Positions 22,603 to 34,695 of a DNA stretch of 64,000 nucleotides are shown here, one piece after another. Where the stretch lies: NCBI GenBank assembly GCA_029531795.1, contig JAPEIS010000004.1:2046001-2110000 (forward strand), written 5' to 3'. Position 1 is the first letter of the stretch, and every line of letters starts with the position of its first letter. The stretch comes from Sclerotinia nivalis. Taxonomy: Eukaryota; Ascomycota; Leotiomycetes; Helotiales; Sclerotiniaceae. A program made the position numbers and the translations under genes. The notes below the pieces were generated by a model. It did no database searches and had not been told where the DNA came from. It saw nothing but the letters and a program-made list of their open reading frames with translations.

Positions 22603-23351
22603 TCGTTTAGATTTGGGTTTATTTATGGATCAATGATGGTTTGTGCTTCCCTCTCTTTCCCTTCTTGGTAAATGATAACCCAAGCTATACTCAGTTTATC
22701 CCATGACCTAGGAAAGATTCCACCTAGATGGTCATGCTTCTTTTTGTACACAACAAGAGAAGTGAAGAGAGGAGAAAAATTGAAAAATCCAAAATCCAAA
22801 AGAGAAAAGAGAAAAGAGAAGAAAAGAAAAAGAAAGATGAAAAACACCCAATCGGCCGCTACGGTCTTCACCCTATTTTTTCTGCTATCAAAGCTATGGT
22901 TGACTAATGCAAGGTCCAGATCAAGCTGAAGAAGTCGAGAAAAGTTCACGTCTATAATTTATCCAATCATCATCTAATTGAACCCTTCAGCACTGAAATT
23001 ATTCCAAGGACATGCTCAGAAGAAAGTGAAAGCCGAGCTAACTAATTATACCAGAGAGAGCATAACGTTTGTTTTCTCTTAATATAGCTTGCCGAATCGT
23101 CTCTTCTTCCCAATCTTACCTCTTTATTTTTGCATATTCAAAAACAAGATCATCCATCAAAAATACTAATCTCTCTTCTCTTCTCTTCTCTTCAACTCTT
23201 CCTTCTATCTATTTTCACTTTCCAGACTTGATTACATTCGTTTCTGAAAGTAGTCAATACAGTTTCTTAATCAGCACTGCAATACCTTTTCATTGATATC
23301 CTAATACTTAATAATCTGGCAGCAAATCTTTCCTTTTCAGGGCACACAAAG

Positions 23352-24833
23352 ATGGATCAACAACCGACATTTAGAGGTCATACACCTGCAAAATCTAATG
23401 CCACAACACCATCATACCGACCTGGCACACCGGAAAGCAGAAACTTCCCTTTTGGAGAGGATAGTATACAACCTTCTCCATCAATAGAAAGGGCCAACCC
23501 ATTCATCACCCCTCTCACTTCAAGGCCGGGTTCTACTTTTGGAGCATCATCTTCTTCGATAGGAAGATCATATGGCACACAATATTTCCATTCACGGAGA
23601 GTAAAGAAGGGAGAAGTTGATCAGCCATGGAAAGCGAACAAGGACCCAAAAGAGAAATGGGTCACAATCATTCCAATTATTGGCATACTGGTAGGACTCG
23701 GAATTTCGGGGTTCTTCATTTATGACGGTATACGTTCTGTCACTCATCATAAATACTGTCCAGTCATGAGCGATGATTTCTCATCTGGTACACTCAATAC
23801 CGATATTTGGACTCAGGAAGCAGAAGTTGGTGGCTTTGGGTATGTATTGATATCTAGACTTTCGTAAAAACTTACTAACTTAATCTACAGTAATGGAGAG
23901 TTTGAACAAACTACACTTGACGATGAAAATGTATTCATCAAAGATGGAAAGCTCATCATTAGGCCCACATTACAAGATGCAAAACTCATCGAGTCGAATA
24001 CTGTCATCAATCTTACATCCGCTGGAACATGTTCATCCGATGTACTTACAAATTGTGTTTCCGTCACCAATACTACCACCGGCACAATTATTCAACCTGT
24101 CAAATCAGGAAGAATCAATACCAAGAAAGGGGCAACCATCAAATATGGACGTGTTGAAGTAACTGCAAAATTACCTGCTGGAGATTGGTTATGGCCCGCC
24201 ATTTGGATGTTACCAGTAACTGATACTTACGGAGCATGGCCCGCATCTGGAGAGATTGACATTGTGGAATCCCGAGGAAATAATCACACATATGGACAAG
24301 GTGGAAACAACATCATCTCGTCTACCTTGCATTGGGGACCCGATTCTGACAATGATGCTTTCTGGAGAACAAATGTTAAGCGTTCCGCTCTCCACACCAC
24401 TTACTCGACTGGATTCCATAAGTATGGTCTTGAGTGGTCCCAAAAATACCTCTACACCTACATCGACTCCAAACTTCTTCAAGTACTCTACAATACCTTT
24501 AATGAACCACTCTGGCAACGTGGTGATTTCCCAGATTCCAGCAGCAACGGAACAAGAATCGTAGATGTTTGGTCTCAAACTGGTCGTGTCAACACACCTT
24601 TTGATCAAGAATTCTACCTCATCCTTAATGTCGCAGTTGGTGGTACCAACGGATGGTTCGCCGATGGAAAGAGTGGAAAACCTTGGATTGATGCTTCTGC
24701 CACTGCCAAAAATGATTTCTGGAATGCGAGAGATTCTTGGTATCCTACATGGACTGCGAACGAAAATCAAGGTCAGATGGAGGTCAGCAAAGTAGAGATC
24801 TGGCAACAATGTGATGGAAATGAGGAACTTTAA
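23352..24833 (+). CDS. GH16-family beta-glucanase-like protein, type II membrane anchored
   Basis: Two exons, 23352-23839 and 23891-24833 (476 aa). The 51-nt intron has a GTATGT donor and a TACTAAC branch. Residues 1-100 form a Ser/Pro-rich cytosolic tail. A single hydrophobic segment at about 104-124 acts as signal anchor, and the rest is an extracellular jelly-roll catalytic domain. The GH16 signature GEIDIVES gives nucleophile Glu284, Asp286 and acid/base Glu289. Upstream KYGRVEVTAKLPAGDWLWPA and downstream LNVAVGGTNGWF are typical of the laminarinase-like GH16 branch related to beta-1,3-glucan-recognition proteins. The likely role is hydrolysis or remodelling of beta-1,3-glucan at the cell surface. 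The start follows a CT-rich leader and is the first in-frame ATG. The next gene downstream is HIS7, 1.3 kb away on the same strand. Confidence 0.9.
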
Positions 24834-26168
24834 GGGCAATTTACTCTTTGAGGGAAGAGCTATGTTGATGTAATTAATGGTTGTAGAAATGGCTGGCGCT
24901 TGGGAATGCATCGTCTTGGTTTATGGGGAAGAAATATACATGGTCAGGATATGAATGGCTACCTTTTCTGTTACTTTTTTCTTTTCAATTTTTCACTTGA
25001 GTAGAGTACTAGGTATGATTGATATTTATTCAAAGTTTAGATGAAATGGTATCACGTTTACGTTGTTGATATATACTAAGTATGCGCATTGTCGATGGAA
25101 TTTTGATTCTCTCCTATGTGTTAGCAATGTTAGCATTATAGCTATTATGCTATGCTGCTTGGTGAGTGAAAAGTCAATGTCTTTTGCTATAACTGTGATC
25201 TGAAACTCCTATCTCAATACCGAGCTGGTGTTGGTGTCGAGTCAAGTTGATATTATATCTATTCTTTTATCTTTGGGCTTTTGTCATTTATATTATTAAT
25301 ATACAACTACTATTTATTTTCTTTTTTTTTCGTTTTTTTTTCGTTTTTTTCTTTTCTTTTCATACTTTCATATAATATATTCAAATAAATCAAGCCAGCT
25401 TCCAAATCATAAGAATAGAATATTTAGTACCGGTATTTGATTTCATCACTGATTAATTATATGAGTTCTCGTGTCGTTACGTTAGATTGGTATTGGTCGA
25501 AGAATTAATGGAGCTGGTTATGGTACTGGTATGGGAGAGGTTATATAGGTATATAAGTTTGATGTTAATGGTTAAAAATGGCGGGGATAGTTGGATGCTG
25601 TTGGTGATCATGAGTGTGTTGATTCGAGTTTGTGGTGTGGATTGCTTGTAGAATTGTAGCTTTTTGGCATTGTTATATTTCATTTGATGATGAGATGATG
25701 AAACGATGAATTCAACCAGAAGTTGTTCGTTTTTACCGAATTAATTGCTTCCATTCTAATATATATACCATGTGCATTATTGATGGACTGTATTATACTC
25801 GCAATATCGTTGAATACATCTCCAATGTCAAGGAAGTAAAACAACGGTAAACGAGTACAGTTATTATGGATAATTAGTTACTTCCTACGTATGGCAATCA
25901 TATCAGAATTCAGAATGTGCATGTTCGAAATGAGGTTTGCCGGCAATAGGATCATAGTGGGTCGACTCACTCCGATGCGGCCAGCCCGCCCGCCTGCCCG
26001 CCTGAACAAATCCCAGCGTCCTGAGAGCGGTGAAGCTGATGGCAGAATAATTTACAGGCAGATCAAACCTCAATTTTATACAACTCCTAAATGACTCATC
26101 TACCACCTTCACTATAGCTTTTATTGAGGCTTTTGGTGACTAGTTTTTTCTTAAAATCATACATCACC
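24834..26168. other. Intergenic region between GH16 and HIS7
   Basis: Contains the GH16 3' flank, a T-rich tract (about 25318-25360) and the HIS7 promoter with a CPC1/GCN4-type site. Short ORFs here lack coding character. Confidence 0.55.
26091..26099. promoter_or_regulatory. CPC1/GCN4-type site upstream of HIS7
   Basis: ATGACTCAT, the full palindromic bZIP site bound by GCN4 in yeast and CPC1 in filamentous fungi, ends 69 nt before the HIS7 ATG. Histidine genes are classic targets of cross-pathway (general amino-acid) control, so induction by amino-acid starvation is a reasonable inference. The close spacing could place it in or near the 5' leader. Confidence 0.65.
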
Positions 26169-27874
26169 ATGTCGAAAGTCTATCTTCTTGATTACGTAGC
26201 TGGAAATGTGCGTAGTTTGGCCAATGCCATCGAGAAGGTGGGATACACTATTGAATGGATAAGGTCTCCAGAGGATGTCCCAAAAGCAGATGTAGGTTTT
26301 ACCAAATCTCCGGCTCACAATTACGGATTAATTCATTATCTCATATGTTGAATCTAATCGAAATCACTCAGAAACTCATTCTTCCCGGAGTAGGTCATTT
26401 TGGTCACTGTATGACTCAATTCTCCTCAGCCGGCTACCTCCCCGCAATACGAAAACACATCGAATCAGGGAAACCTTTTATGGGAATTTGTGTAGGTTTA
26501 CAGGCGCTTTTTGAGGGCTCTGCGGAAAATCCGGCAGTTCCAGGGCTTGGAATTGTCAAGGCGACTCTCGATCGATTTAACGATAGCTCGAAATCAGTAC
26601 CGCACATTGGATGGAACAGCGCGAATACATCAGGTGAAGAAGTTTACGGGCTGAGACCGAGCTCCAAATATTATTACGTCCATTCATACAAAGTTCCATA
26701 TAAGCAAGGAGAATTGGAAAGCCAAGGTTGGACTGTCGCAACTGCTCGCTATGGCGACGAAGAGTTTGTTGGAGCAATTGCAAAGGGAAATATATTGGCG
26801 ACACAGTTTCACCCCGAGAAGAGTGGTGTTGCTGGATTGAGGGTACTTAAAGCTTTCTTGGATGGGAACAACACTGGTAGCGCGGTTGAAGGCTTGGTAG
26901 CCGCCAAGGAGGGTCTAACTAGAAGAGTCATTGCATGTTTGGATGTGCGAACAAATGACCAAGGAGATTTAGTTGTGACCAAGGGTGATCAGTATGACGT
27001 GCGAGAGAAAACGGATGGAGGAAATGTAAGAAATCTCGGCAAGCCAGTCGAAATGGCGAAGAAATACTACGAACAAGGTGCAGATGAAGTTACATTTCTC
27101 AACATTACGAGTTTTAGGGACTGCCCGCTTGTAGATGTACCGATGCTCGAGATATTACGACAGACATCAAAAACGGTCTTTGTTCCATTGACAATTGGAG
27201 GTGGTATTCGAGACACCGTTGATACCGATGGTACTAAGGTCTCAGCACTAGAAATCGCAACGATGTATTTCCAGAGTGGAGCAGATAAAGTATCCATTGG
27301 ATCGGATGCGGTAACAGCTGCAGAAGAGTATTATTCAAGGGGGAAGAGGTTATCTGGAACTACAGCCATAGAACAAATATCCGGCGCTTATGGTAACCAA
27401 GCAGTGGTCGTTAGTGTCGACCCAAAGAGAGTATATGTATCGAAACCCGAAGAAACGAAACACAATACGATACAAACAAAGTATCCGGGGCCAAATGGCG
27501 AGAATTATTGCTGGTATGCATGTACGATTAAAGGAGGTCGAGAAACCCGAGATATGGACGTTGTTGAGTTAGTGACTGCAGTTGAGGCAATGGGAACGGG
27601 GGAAATCCTCCTGAATTGCATAGACAAGGACGGAACAAATAGCGGTTTTGATTTGGAACTTATTAACCAGGTGAAGAATGCGATTAGCATACCAGTCATT
27701 GCTTCTAGTGGAGCTGGAAACCCAGGCCACTTCGAGGAGGTTTTCTCGAAGACTTCCACAGATGCTGCCCTTGGAGCTGGCATGTTTCACAGAGGAGAAT
27801 ATACCGTTAAGCAAGTCAAGGACTCTCTTGCTGAAAAGGGTTTGATGGTTAGACAATTTGAGAGCGATCTCTAA
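26169..27874 (+). CDS. HIS7: Imidazole glycerol phosphate synthase (HisH-HisF fusion)
   Basis: Two exons, 26169-26291 and 26372-27874 (541 aa, close to the ~550 of fungal His7). The enzyme catalyses step five of histidine synthesis. The N-terminal glutaminase supplies ammonia; the C-terminal (beta/alpha)8 cyclase turns PRFAR into IGP and AICAR. Glutaminase landmarks are [11 protein letters not shown] at the start, nucleophile Cys81 in MGICVGLQ, and His188/Glu190 in TQFHPEKS. The cyclase begins about residue 226 with [18 protein letters not shown], and shows [12 protein letters not shown] and [11 protein letters not shown]. The 80-nt intron ends CACTCAG and restores [10 protein letters not shown]. 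The ATG is preceded by CACC. A CPC1/GCN4 site lies just upstream. It is cytosolic by family. Confidence 0.95.
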
Positions 27875-28759
27875 GCGAAATGATTAGAATATAGAATACC
27901 CCTATATCTTCTTCAATGTCTTGAGCATGCTCTCGCCCGAGAATTAGTGGCCGATACCATTAGCCCAATGTATTCTGTCTAATTGCATGTCCGAAAGTGA
28001 TAACATCAACCAAAGGGAGCTTTACTAATGCTATTGTTGGAGTGTGAATACGCCGTGGGATCTGCATAATTCAGATCCCTTCGATGAAAGATAAAGGGAA
28101 TCAAGCTTTCTCTTTACTTTTCGTTTTCGTAGCAATACAAGAATGATTACTAGATTCCCCGTGTCAAGCTTCTCCTTATGACGAACCGAGTGTAGTATGC
28201 TTTTATGCTTAACAGAGCTAGCTGTTGGTAGGAATATGTTAAGCTGGCAGATGTGGGGGAAGTATGGGGGAAGAGGAAAATGGTAGTCAGGACAGAAAAG
28301 AGATTTGGGATTTGGCGACTGTAAAAGGAGAGTTGATTGAGGATAGATATGATGGTGTAAAATATATTGAGTTGTCTTTGCTTGGGGAGTAGGTAAAGGG
28401 GATATGAACAAAACTTTTGATTCTGAGAGGCATTGGGTGGGTGTGAGGACTTGGGGTGCAAAGAATCTCCTGAAAGACCTGTATGGTGTAGTAACATGTC
28501 GAAATTTTTAATGATTATGGAATATTCCCGTTTTTGGCGGGCATTTTGTATTCATGAGGATTGATTATGGGTTGGTGCGGCTTATCATGTGAAAGTGTTG
28601 TTGAATGATTAATGATGTGGTGCTGTATTTGATGCTGGTTGTAGAAGCCAGGAATCACCTTGTATGATTATGATTACTCTCCACAATTTACTGACGATAA
28701 AAACTTCATGAAACTGTCATAATCTGAATTTCGAACTACAAGAAAGAGAAGCACTACAA
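27875..28759. other. Intergenic region between convergent HIS7 and MOSC genes
   Basis: Shared 3' flanks of HIS7 (+) and the MOSC gene (-). Two overlapping minus-strand ORFs of 115-126 codons are low-complexity and lack supporting signals. I see no RNA gene or repeat. Confidence 0.5.
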
Positions 28760-29791
28760 TCACAGATATCTGTGATTGTCTGTGGTTTCCAGAACCTCAA
28801 ATTTCATCCCTACGGCAATAGGCCCATCCGATCTAGGCACACTCAACATTCCAAAGCATGGCTTAAACTTGATACCTTCGTCTACACGTCTATAGCTCAC
28901 TAAGGTATCCCAAGGCTCGTGCCGATCCTTTTCCGCAGTTTCCGGGTTCACGTTTGGAACTAGACATCTTGCACAGCGAGCCTGCACATCGATATCTATC
29001 CCATTTGAGCCCAGCGTCGTGGACAAAAATCCTGAGTTTGGCTTGTTGATGATTCGCACCCTCTTCCATTCATCCTCTGTCCACGCCGCTGGTGCGGTAT
29101 CGTCATTTTTACTCTCGTCTTTACCCCTCACAATGATATTTGGTCTGAACCTTTCAATTGTAATTTCTTCCGCGCCTTTCTCGGCTAGTCTTTGGTTTAA
29201 CTCTTGAAGAGAAGCTTCATTTGCGATCAAAAGTGGCATGACATCCGGAAAGTTTGTGCTCTCTTCTCTACCAAGTATCTCCGGTGCTCCATTACCCCTC
29301 AGAACTCTCGGAGTTGGTCCCTTATACACTAGTTTAACATCTTTCTTGAAGAATTCGCTGAAGATATTGTTTATCTCATCCTTGTATAAATATCCATCCG
29401 TCTTGTGGTTCCAAATTTCCACCTGTGCCAAGCTTGTGTTCTCTTCCAGCCACTGTTCTGTAGGTCGCGCGGGTATCATGACCTTCTTATCTGTATTCCT
29501 GATACTGATGACGAGGTATTCGGCATCTTCATCACCAGAGCCGGAGGGAGATCGGGCCGTGGTAAAGGCAGTGTCAATTAAGGTCATATCAGAAATGTCG
29601 CGGATTGTGATAAATTTGTGGTCATCACCAGAGACGAACATCCAGCGTCGGTCGAACTCGAGTCCATGAGTGGTGAGTGAGGACGATTTGACTGAGATGC
29701 CACGACAGGATTTTATGGGATAGACGCGAAGTTTGGTGACTTCGGTAGTGGTGGAGGGAGATGAAAAGGGATTGAGATTGCTGAGCATCAT
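28760..29791 (-). CDS. MOSC-domain protein (mARC / molybdenum-cofactor sulfurase C-terminal-like)
   Basis: A single-exon ORF of 343 aa. The N-terminal MOSC_N beta-barrel starts VTKLRVYPIKSCRGI and continues LEFDRRWMFV. The C-terminal MOSC domain contains RFRPNIIVRG, then the cysteine segment ARCARCLVPNVNPETAEKD, where the cysteine is expected to ligate molybdenum, and FGMLSVPRSDGPIAVG near the end. Length fits a stand-alone amidoxime-reducing-component type protein, which with cytochrome b5 and its reductase reduces N-hydroxylated substrates. It lacks the aminotransferase-like part of full Moco sulfurases. No clear transmembrane or targeting segment was seen. The start could be either of two adjacent ATGs; the first is used. 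Family is secure, exact reaction inferred. Confidence 0.88.
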   Translation of the reverse strand: MMLSNLNPFSSPSTTTEVTKLRVYPIKSCRGISVKSSSLTTHGLEFDRRWMFVSGDDHKFITIRDISDMTLIDTAFTTARSPSGSGDEDAEYLVISIRNTDKKVMIPARPTEQWLEENTSLAQVEIWNHKTDGYLYKDEINNIFSEFFKKDVKLVYKGPTPRVLRGNGAPEILGREESTNFPDVMPLLIANEASLQELNQRLAEKGAEEITIERFRPNIIVRGKDESKNDDTAPAAWTEDEWKRVRIINKPNSGFLSTTLGSNGIDIDVQARCARCLVPNVNPETAEKDRHEPWDTLVSYRRVDEGIKFKPCFGMLSVPRSDGPIAVGMKFEVLETTDNHRYL

Positions 29792-30639
29792 GAAATGAAT
29801 GTGGTATCGTGGGAATATGAAGATTGTGTTGTTCTATGTTCTATGTTCTAGGCTCACGTACGAATTTTGGCCAAGAAAGATGTTCTTATGGTGGAGACCA
29901 CAAGGGTGGGAATTCGAACTGCTGCTACTTGAGTAGTGTCTGAGTGTAGTGTTCAAATTCCAATTTACCTACTGATACACTTGCAAAGCTTGAATGCTAA
30001 ATGTCCAGCAACAAAGTCGCATCAAGAAATCTCTGGATAGCATCATAAATATCCACCTTTTTTTTTTTTGGAGGGAAGAGGGGAGTAAAGGAGTAAATAG
30101 AATGACTTTGTTAATTTATATTGATGTTCAAAATACCCGAGTGGTGTACATACAATGGAATGGTAATTTGCTTGCATGATGGCTTACGTCATCCATTTCT
30201 CACTCAATTTGATTTGGTTGCTCTGCGCAACCAACCACCAGACGCTGCTTCCCACAATAAACATAAATCACCACAGACCACAGACCAAAGACCAAAGACC
30301 AAAGATCAAAGACCCCCACGTCCCTACCTTATGCAAAGAAGGGGAAAGAGAAAGAAGGGCACTTTATTTTGAAATACTATGCAATCACAATCACGGACCT
30401 AGAACATTCATCAATACAATCAACCTTCATATTCAATTGAATTGAGCACAACCCCGCTCTGCTCTGCTCTGCTCTGCTCTTCAATTCACACTCGTTCTCT
30501 CTCTTATTAAATATATTCGCATTTGACTTTTAGATTTGGCAATAACTTCATTCTTTTTAAAGCGTTGAAGTCCTCTGCGATTTCACAAAGTTGCTCTCTT
30601 TACAATAAATTCGCGATAAGAAGTCACTGTGCATAAACA
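29792..30639. other. Divergent promoter region between MOSC and DBF2-like genes
   Basis: Contains a poly(T) tract near 30058-30070, short ACAGACCAAAG-like repeats around 30275-30310 and a CTCTG microsatellite (30456-30480). A CT-rich stretch precedes the kinase start. Small plus-strand ORFs here lack coding character. Confidence 0.5.
30456..30480. repeat. GCTCT pentamer repeat
   Basis: Five tandem copies of GCTCT, 160 bp upstream of the kinase ATG, probably in the promoter or 5' leader. Confidence 0.85.
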
Positions 30640-32870
30640 ATGTCGAGCTTCATAACCAACCTCTTCCCCTCAGTGCAAGCTGGCAAACATGACAACATTT
30701 TGCCGGTTCCGCCCCCACCTCTACATACTCGGTCCAGTCAAAATGAGGGTCTCGTCGATCGACCCAGCACTCCTGTTAATAAAAGCAATTTCATCAATCC
30801 TGTCTCAACACCCCAAGGAAGTCCAAGCAAGAATCGAAATCCACCTGGAGCAAACGAGTTACCTACAGCTTTCGATACTGCTATGAAGCTTACTCCTGCT
30901 AATTTGAGCAGTCCAACCAAACTTGGCCGTGTTCCGATTGGCGCACCACTGACTCCAGGGAAGGGAGCGAACGCCAACGCTGTCGAAGAGTACTTTAGTA
31001 ATTCTACCGGAAATACTGACGAGAGTATTCTTCACAAATCTACAATCCCTTCGGGGAGTCCTGTGCGTCGACAAGGTAAAGAAAATAATACCCCTCAAAC
31101 CACAAGACAAACAGATTCTCCGTCGCTCAACCAAGCAGCAATCTCACGCGATTCTCCTTCTCTCAACCAGGCAGCAATTTCGCGCCAGGAGCTTTACCAA
31201 ACGCGAGAACTCCCACCACCGCCTACGAGAAAATACAATACCCAACGTGGATTGACGGCCGAGGAATTGGAAATCCTGCATAAGCCGAATGTCAAGCGTC
31301 TGGCCAATGTAACTCAGCTTTGTGAGTCCTCGCATCTGTGTAATTAACCATCACTAATACTCAGCAGACTTTCTCGATTACTATTATGATCTTTTGAGTT
31401 ACGTCGGCGCTCGACAGACTCGACTTAATCATTTCAAAGAACAATATCCTGAACCTCCGGTGACTCCCGAAGAAACATACATCCCCGTTTGGTCAAAATA
31501 CGCCGGTAGAGAGCGCGCCAATTTACGCAAGCGTCGAGTTCGCCTACGTCAAGGCGATTTCCAAATTTTAACACAAGTTGGACAAGGTGGCTATGGACAG
31601 GTCTTCCTCGCTCAGAAGAAGGACACTAGAGAAGTCTGTGCCTTAAAGGTTATGAGCAAGAAATTGTTGTTCAAGCTTGACGAAGTTAGACATGTTCTTA
31701 CTGAACGTGATATCTTGACCAATGCGAAGAGCGAGTGGCTCGTTAGATTGCTCTACTCATTCCAAGACGAGAAGAGTATATATCTAGCCATGGTGAGTTT
31801 TATTTAGCCATAGGTGTATGCATACCACTAACTAGTACTAGGAATATGTCCCAGGTGGAGATTTCCGAACCTTGCTCAACAATACTGGCGTACTTGCTAA
31901 TAGACATGCTCGATTCTACATTGCCGAGATGTTCTGTTGCGTTGATGCTTTACACCAACTCGGTTATATCCACAGAGATCTTAAGCCCGAGAACTTCTTG
32001 ATTGATTCAACAGGACATGTCAAGCTCACTGATTTTGGACTTGCTGCAGGTTTTCTTGCTCCAGGAAAGATCGAGTCTATGCGTGTGAAGCTTGAAAAAG
32101 TTGGAGAGACATATGTTCCATTCGGTAAGCCTATTGAAGAGCGTACTGTTGCCGAACGTAGAGAAGGTTACAGATCATTGAGAAACAAGGATGTCAATTA
32201 TGCCAAATCAATCGTTGGTTCGCCTGATTACATGGCGCCTGAAGTTTTGAAAGGCGATGAGTATGACTACTCGGTTGATTATTGGAGTTTGGGTTGTATG
32301 CATTTCGAAGCTTTGACAGGCTTCCCTCCATTCGCTGGTGCTACCGTCGATGAGACCTGGAAGAATTTGAAGCATTGGAGAGAAGTACTGAAGAGACCAG
32401 TTTGGGAGGATCCAAATTACTTTATTAGTAATCGTACTTGGAACTTTATTACAAGGTAATTTTTGATTCTGCATACCACACAAACATTTGCTAACAGGAA
32501 CAGCTGCATTACTTCCAAGATTAAGCGTTTCTCCAATATTTCGGAAGTTTATGGACATCAATATTTTGCTGAGGTTGACTGGAACACACTTCGTTCGCAA
32601 CGTGCTCCATTTGTACCAGAGCTGGATTCTGAAACGGATGCGGGCTACTTCGATGATTTTAGCAGTGAAGCTGATATGGCCAAATACAAAGAGGTCCATG
32701 ACAAACAAACTGCTTTGGAGAACATGGCCGATAGAGAAGATGCTATGAGCAAGAGTTTATTTGTCGGATTTACATTCAGGCATCGTAAACCAAACACAGA
32801 CGATGATGGAAGCAAGTCTAGCCCAAGAAAAGCCATTCCAACCGACGGTACTTTTGGGACTATGCTATGA
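30640..32870 (+). CDS. dbf2: NDR-family serine/threonine kinase, Dbf2/Sid2 type
   Basis: Four exons: 30640-31321, 31368-31792, 31842-32455 and 32504-32870 (695 aa). A long Ser/Pro-rich tail with several S/T-P sites is followed by the Mob-binding segment (YYYDLLSYVGARQTRL). The kinase domain then shows Gly-loop VGQGGYGQV (~298), HRDLKPEN (413-420) and DFG (433-435). A long basic insert typical of NDR kinases separates DFG from SIVGSPDYMAPE. The C-terminus holds an AGC-type hydrophobic motif (FVGFTFRH). In yeasts this kinase, with its Mob1 partner, acts at the end of mitotic exit/septation signalling, at spindle poles and the division site. That role is inferred here. Residues 159-182 are a perfect 12-residue duplication. 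Intron 3 has two in-frame acceptors six nt apart (32497 and 32503), so a 697-aa form is possible. Confidence 0.92.
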
Positions 32871-33925
32871 GCAAATTATGATCTTGATGATTGTCTACAT
32901 TCGATTCGATATTTGATTTAGGGACATGAAAACGGGCGGGTTGGGATGGGATGGGGCAGGATGGGAAACACTGGATGTGGCTATGGTGGCTATGGAAGGA
33001 TGGTAATGTGGAGTAGGCGGTATTACAATAAGGCATATCTGCGGCGTTAAGAGTCAGATTGCTTGACTTGACCCTGTAAAACTATTCCTGGTATCTTGTT
33101 TTCCTCGCGTTTCTTACGGCATTTGCTTATCGTGCTCGGTTCTGGAGTTCTCATTTGCTACACCATAATATGAGTGGGGTTAATTATTGATTGTTAGCAC
33201 AACGCAGACGCAAACAGTGTAATAGTACTATGAATATGACATTTTTTTCAAATGGGTTCTTTATGTTCAATTTCCGTGAAAAGAATTCTCCACCGGCGGA
33301 AATGGTGGCTGATATCATGTCCTTTTAGAATTGAATATTGAAACCATTTGATTTTTCCTATGTTTCAACTAGGTAGTCTTGCTCCTTATTGAGGCATACA
33401 GGCAGGCAGATTTTTCATGATTGCATTTTTTGGTCTACGCTCACCAAGAGCCGGGCTGACGAGAGCGAAAACCGGACGTTCGGTAGGTAGGTAGGTAGGT
33501 ACTTAAAAGATGATTGAGCCCTCAGCCTGACCAGTCAGTCAGCCAGTCCAGATTAGTCGACCCGACCCGACAGTTTGTTTTGTATACGTAAGAGTGTCAC
33601 CATGCATGATGATTGGTGAACGAACGAACTGTTTAGTTGAATTTGATTTGATTCGGTGATGTGAGTTATGATGTGAGTTATGGTGAATTTTTTTTTTTGG
33701 ATAAATTTTTGAGGATGTGGAGGTTGGATGGTTTGCAGGGCTAAAAAGGTTGAAAGGGAGTGGGGGAGCGGAGTTAAATGTGAGAAGGAGATATGTGGTT
33801 TAAATCCGAGGATTTGGAGGGATGTTTTATTTGGTGAGTTGAATTTGATGTTGAGGTTAGTTCTTGATGGGTGTTAGTTAGATTCGTGTTTTCTTGTTTG
33901 TTTGGTTTGGTGTTTATCTTTGTTT

Positions 33926-33992
33926 ATTTTGATATTTTGATACTTTGATACTTTGATATTTTGATACTTTGATACTTTGATACTTTGATACT
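33926..33992. repeat. TTTGATAC/TTTGATAT octamer repeat
   Basis: About eight tandem octamers, alternating TTTGATAC and TTTGATAT with minor variation. Confidence 0.85.
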
Positions 33993-34695
33993 AATTTGAT
34001 CTGTGAGTGATGTGTGATGTATAATATATTGCGCATATTACTCAGTAGCATCAGAATGAAAGTCTATCTAGTATCTAACCCATCCCATTCCTTGTTCATT
34101 CATTGCATTATCACTCTAGCAAACCCTACCCAGATACGGAGTAGATACTGGAATTCGGCCTTATCCAGTCATTGCAGTGCAAGGTTACACCAACCGTTAC
34201 ACCAAAAGTTATGAAAAGCTTATTTAATTATTTGGTTTAATTATTTGGATGGTTTGCCGTTATCGTTACGTTGTACCGAATGAAAGCCATGCATTTGTGT
34301 CTCTGTTGTGTTGCGTTGTTTGTGTAACCAACAGTTGGACCGGTGGGGGATTAGATGGCATTGTTGGTCAAGTAGTCGAAGTTGTTGGTTAAGTTTCTTC
34401 GATGGACATCTTAAGCTTGTATTACTGTACCCCCGACACTTTTAACGAGTTGGTGGCGTGGAATAGTGAGATAGAAGAAAAAGCTTGATTGTTTTCTTAC
34501 TTATTTACTGACTTGTTTTGTTGCTTACTTGCTCGCTTGTTTTGTAATTGATGAGTTCTTCTGAATACGATATCGATATCCATATCGTTAAACAGGACAT
34601 CGACTTTGGCATTGCATATACCTGGTATGTATGTTAAAGCCCATCGTTTGTTCTGGAAGGGAATATTGGGTTAATGTGTAAATCATGTAGAAACT

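Larger units (their letters stand above)
15986..23351. other. 7.4-kb gene-free region upstream of the GH16 gene
   Basis: No ORF here combines a sensible start, non-repetitive composition and a recognisable domain. The longest ones are low-complexity (the 18686-18973 frame is the TTCAAC repeat read as Asn-Phe). The stretch carries several microsatellites, a 45-bp duplication near 22.5 kb, and many copies of short motifs built on TACCTAGGTA and CTACCTACC. A CT-rich stretch (around 23170-23230) just before the GH16 start is typical of a fungal core promoter. The rest may hold distal regulatory sequence or unrecognised non-coding transcripts. Confidence 0.5.

Noticed and set aside
28031..28497. 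Overlapping minus-strand ORFs of 126 and 115 codons
   Set aside because: Low-complexity sequence between two convergent genes, with no domain or splice support.
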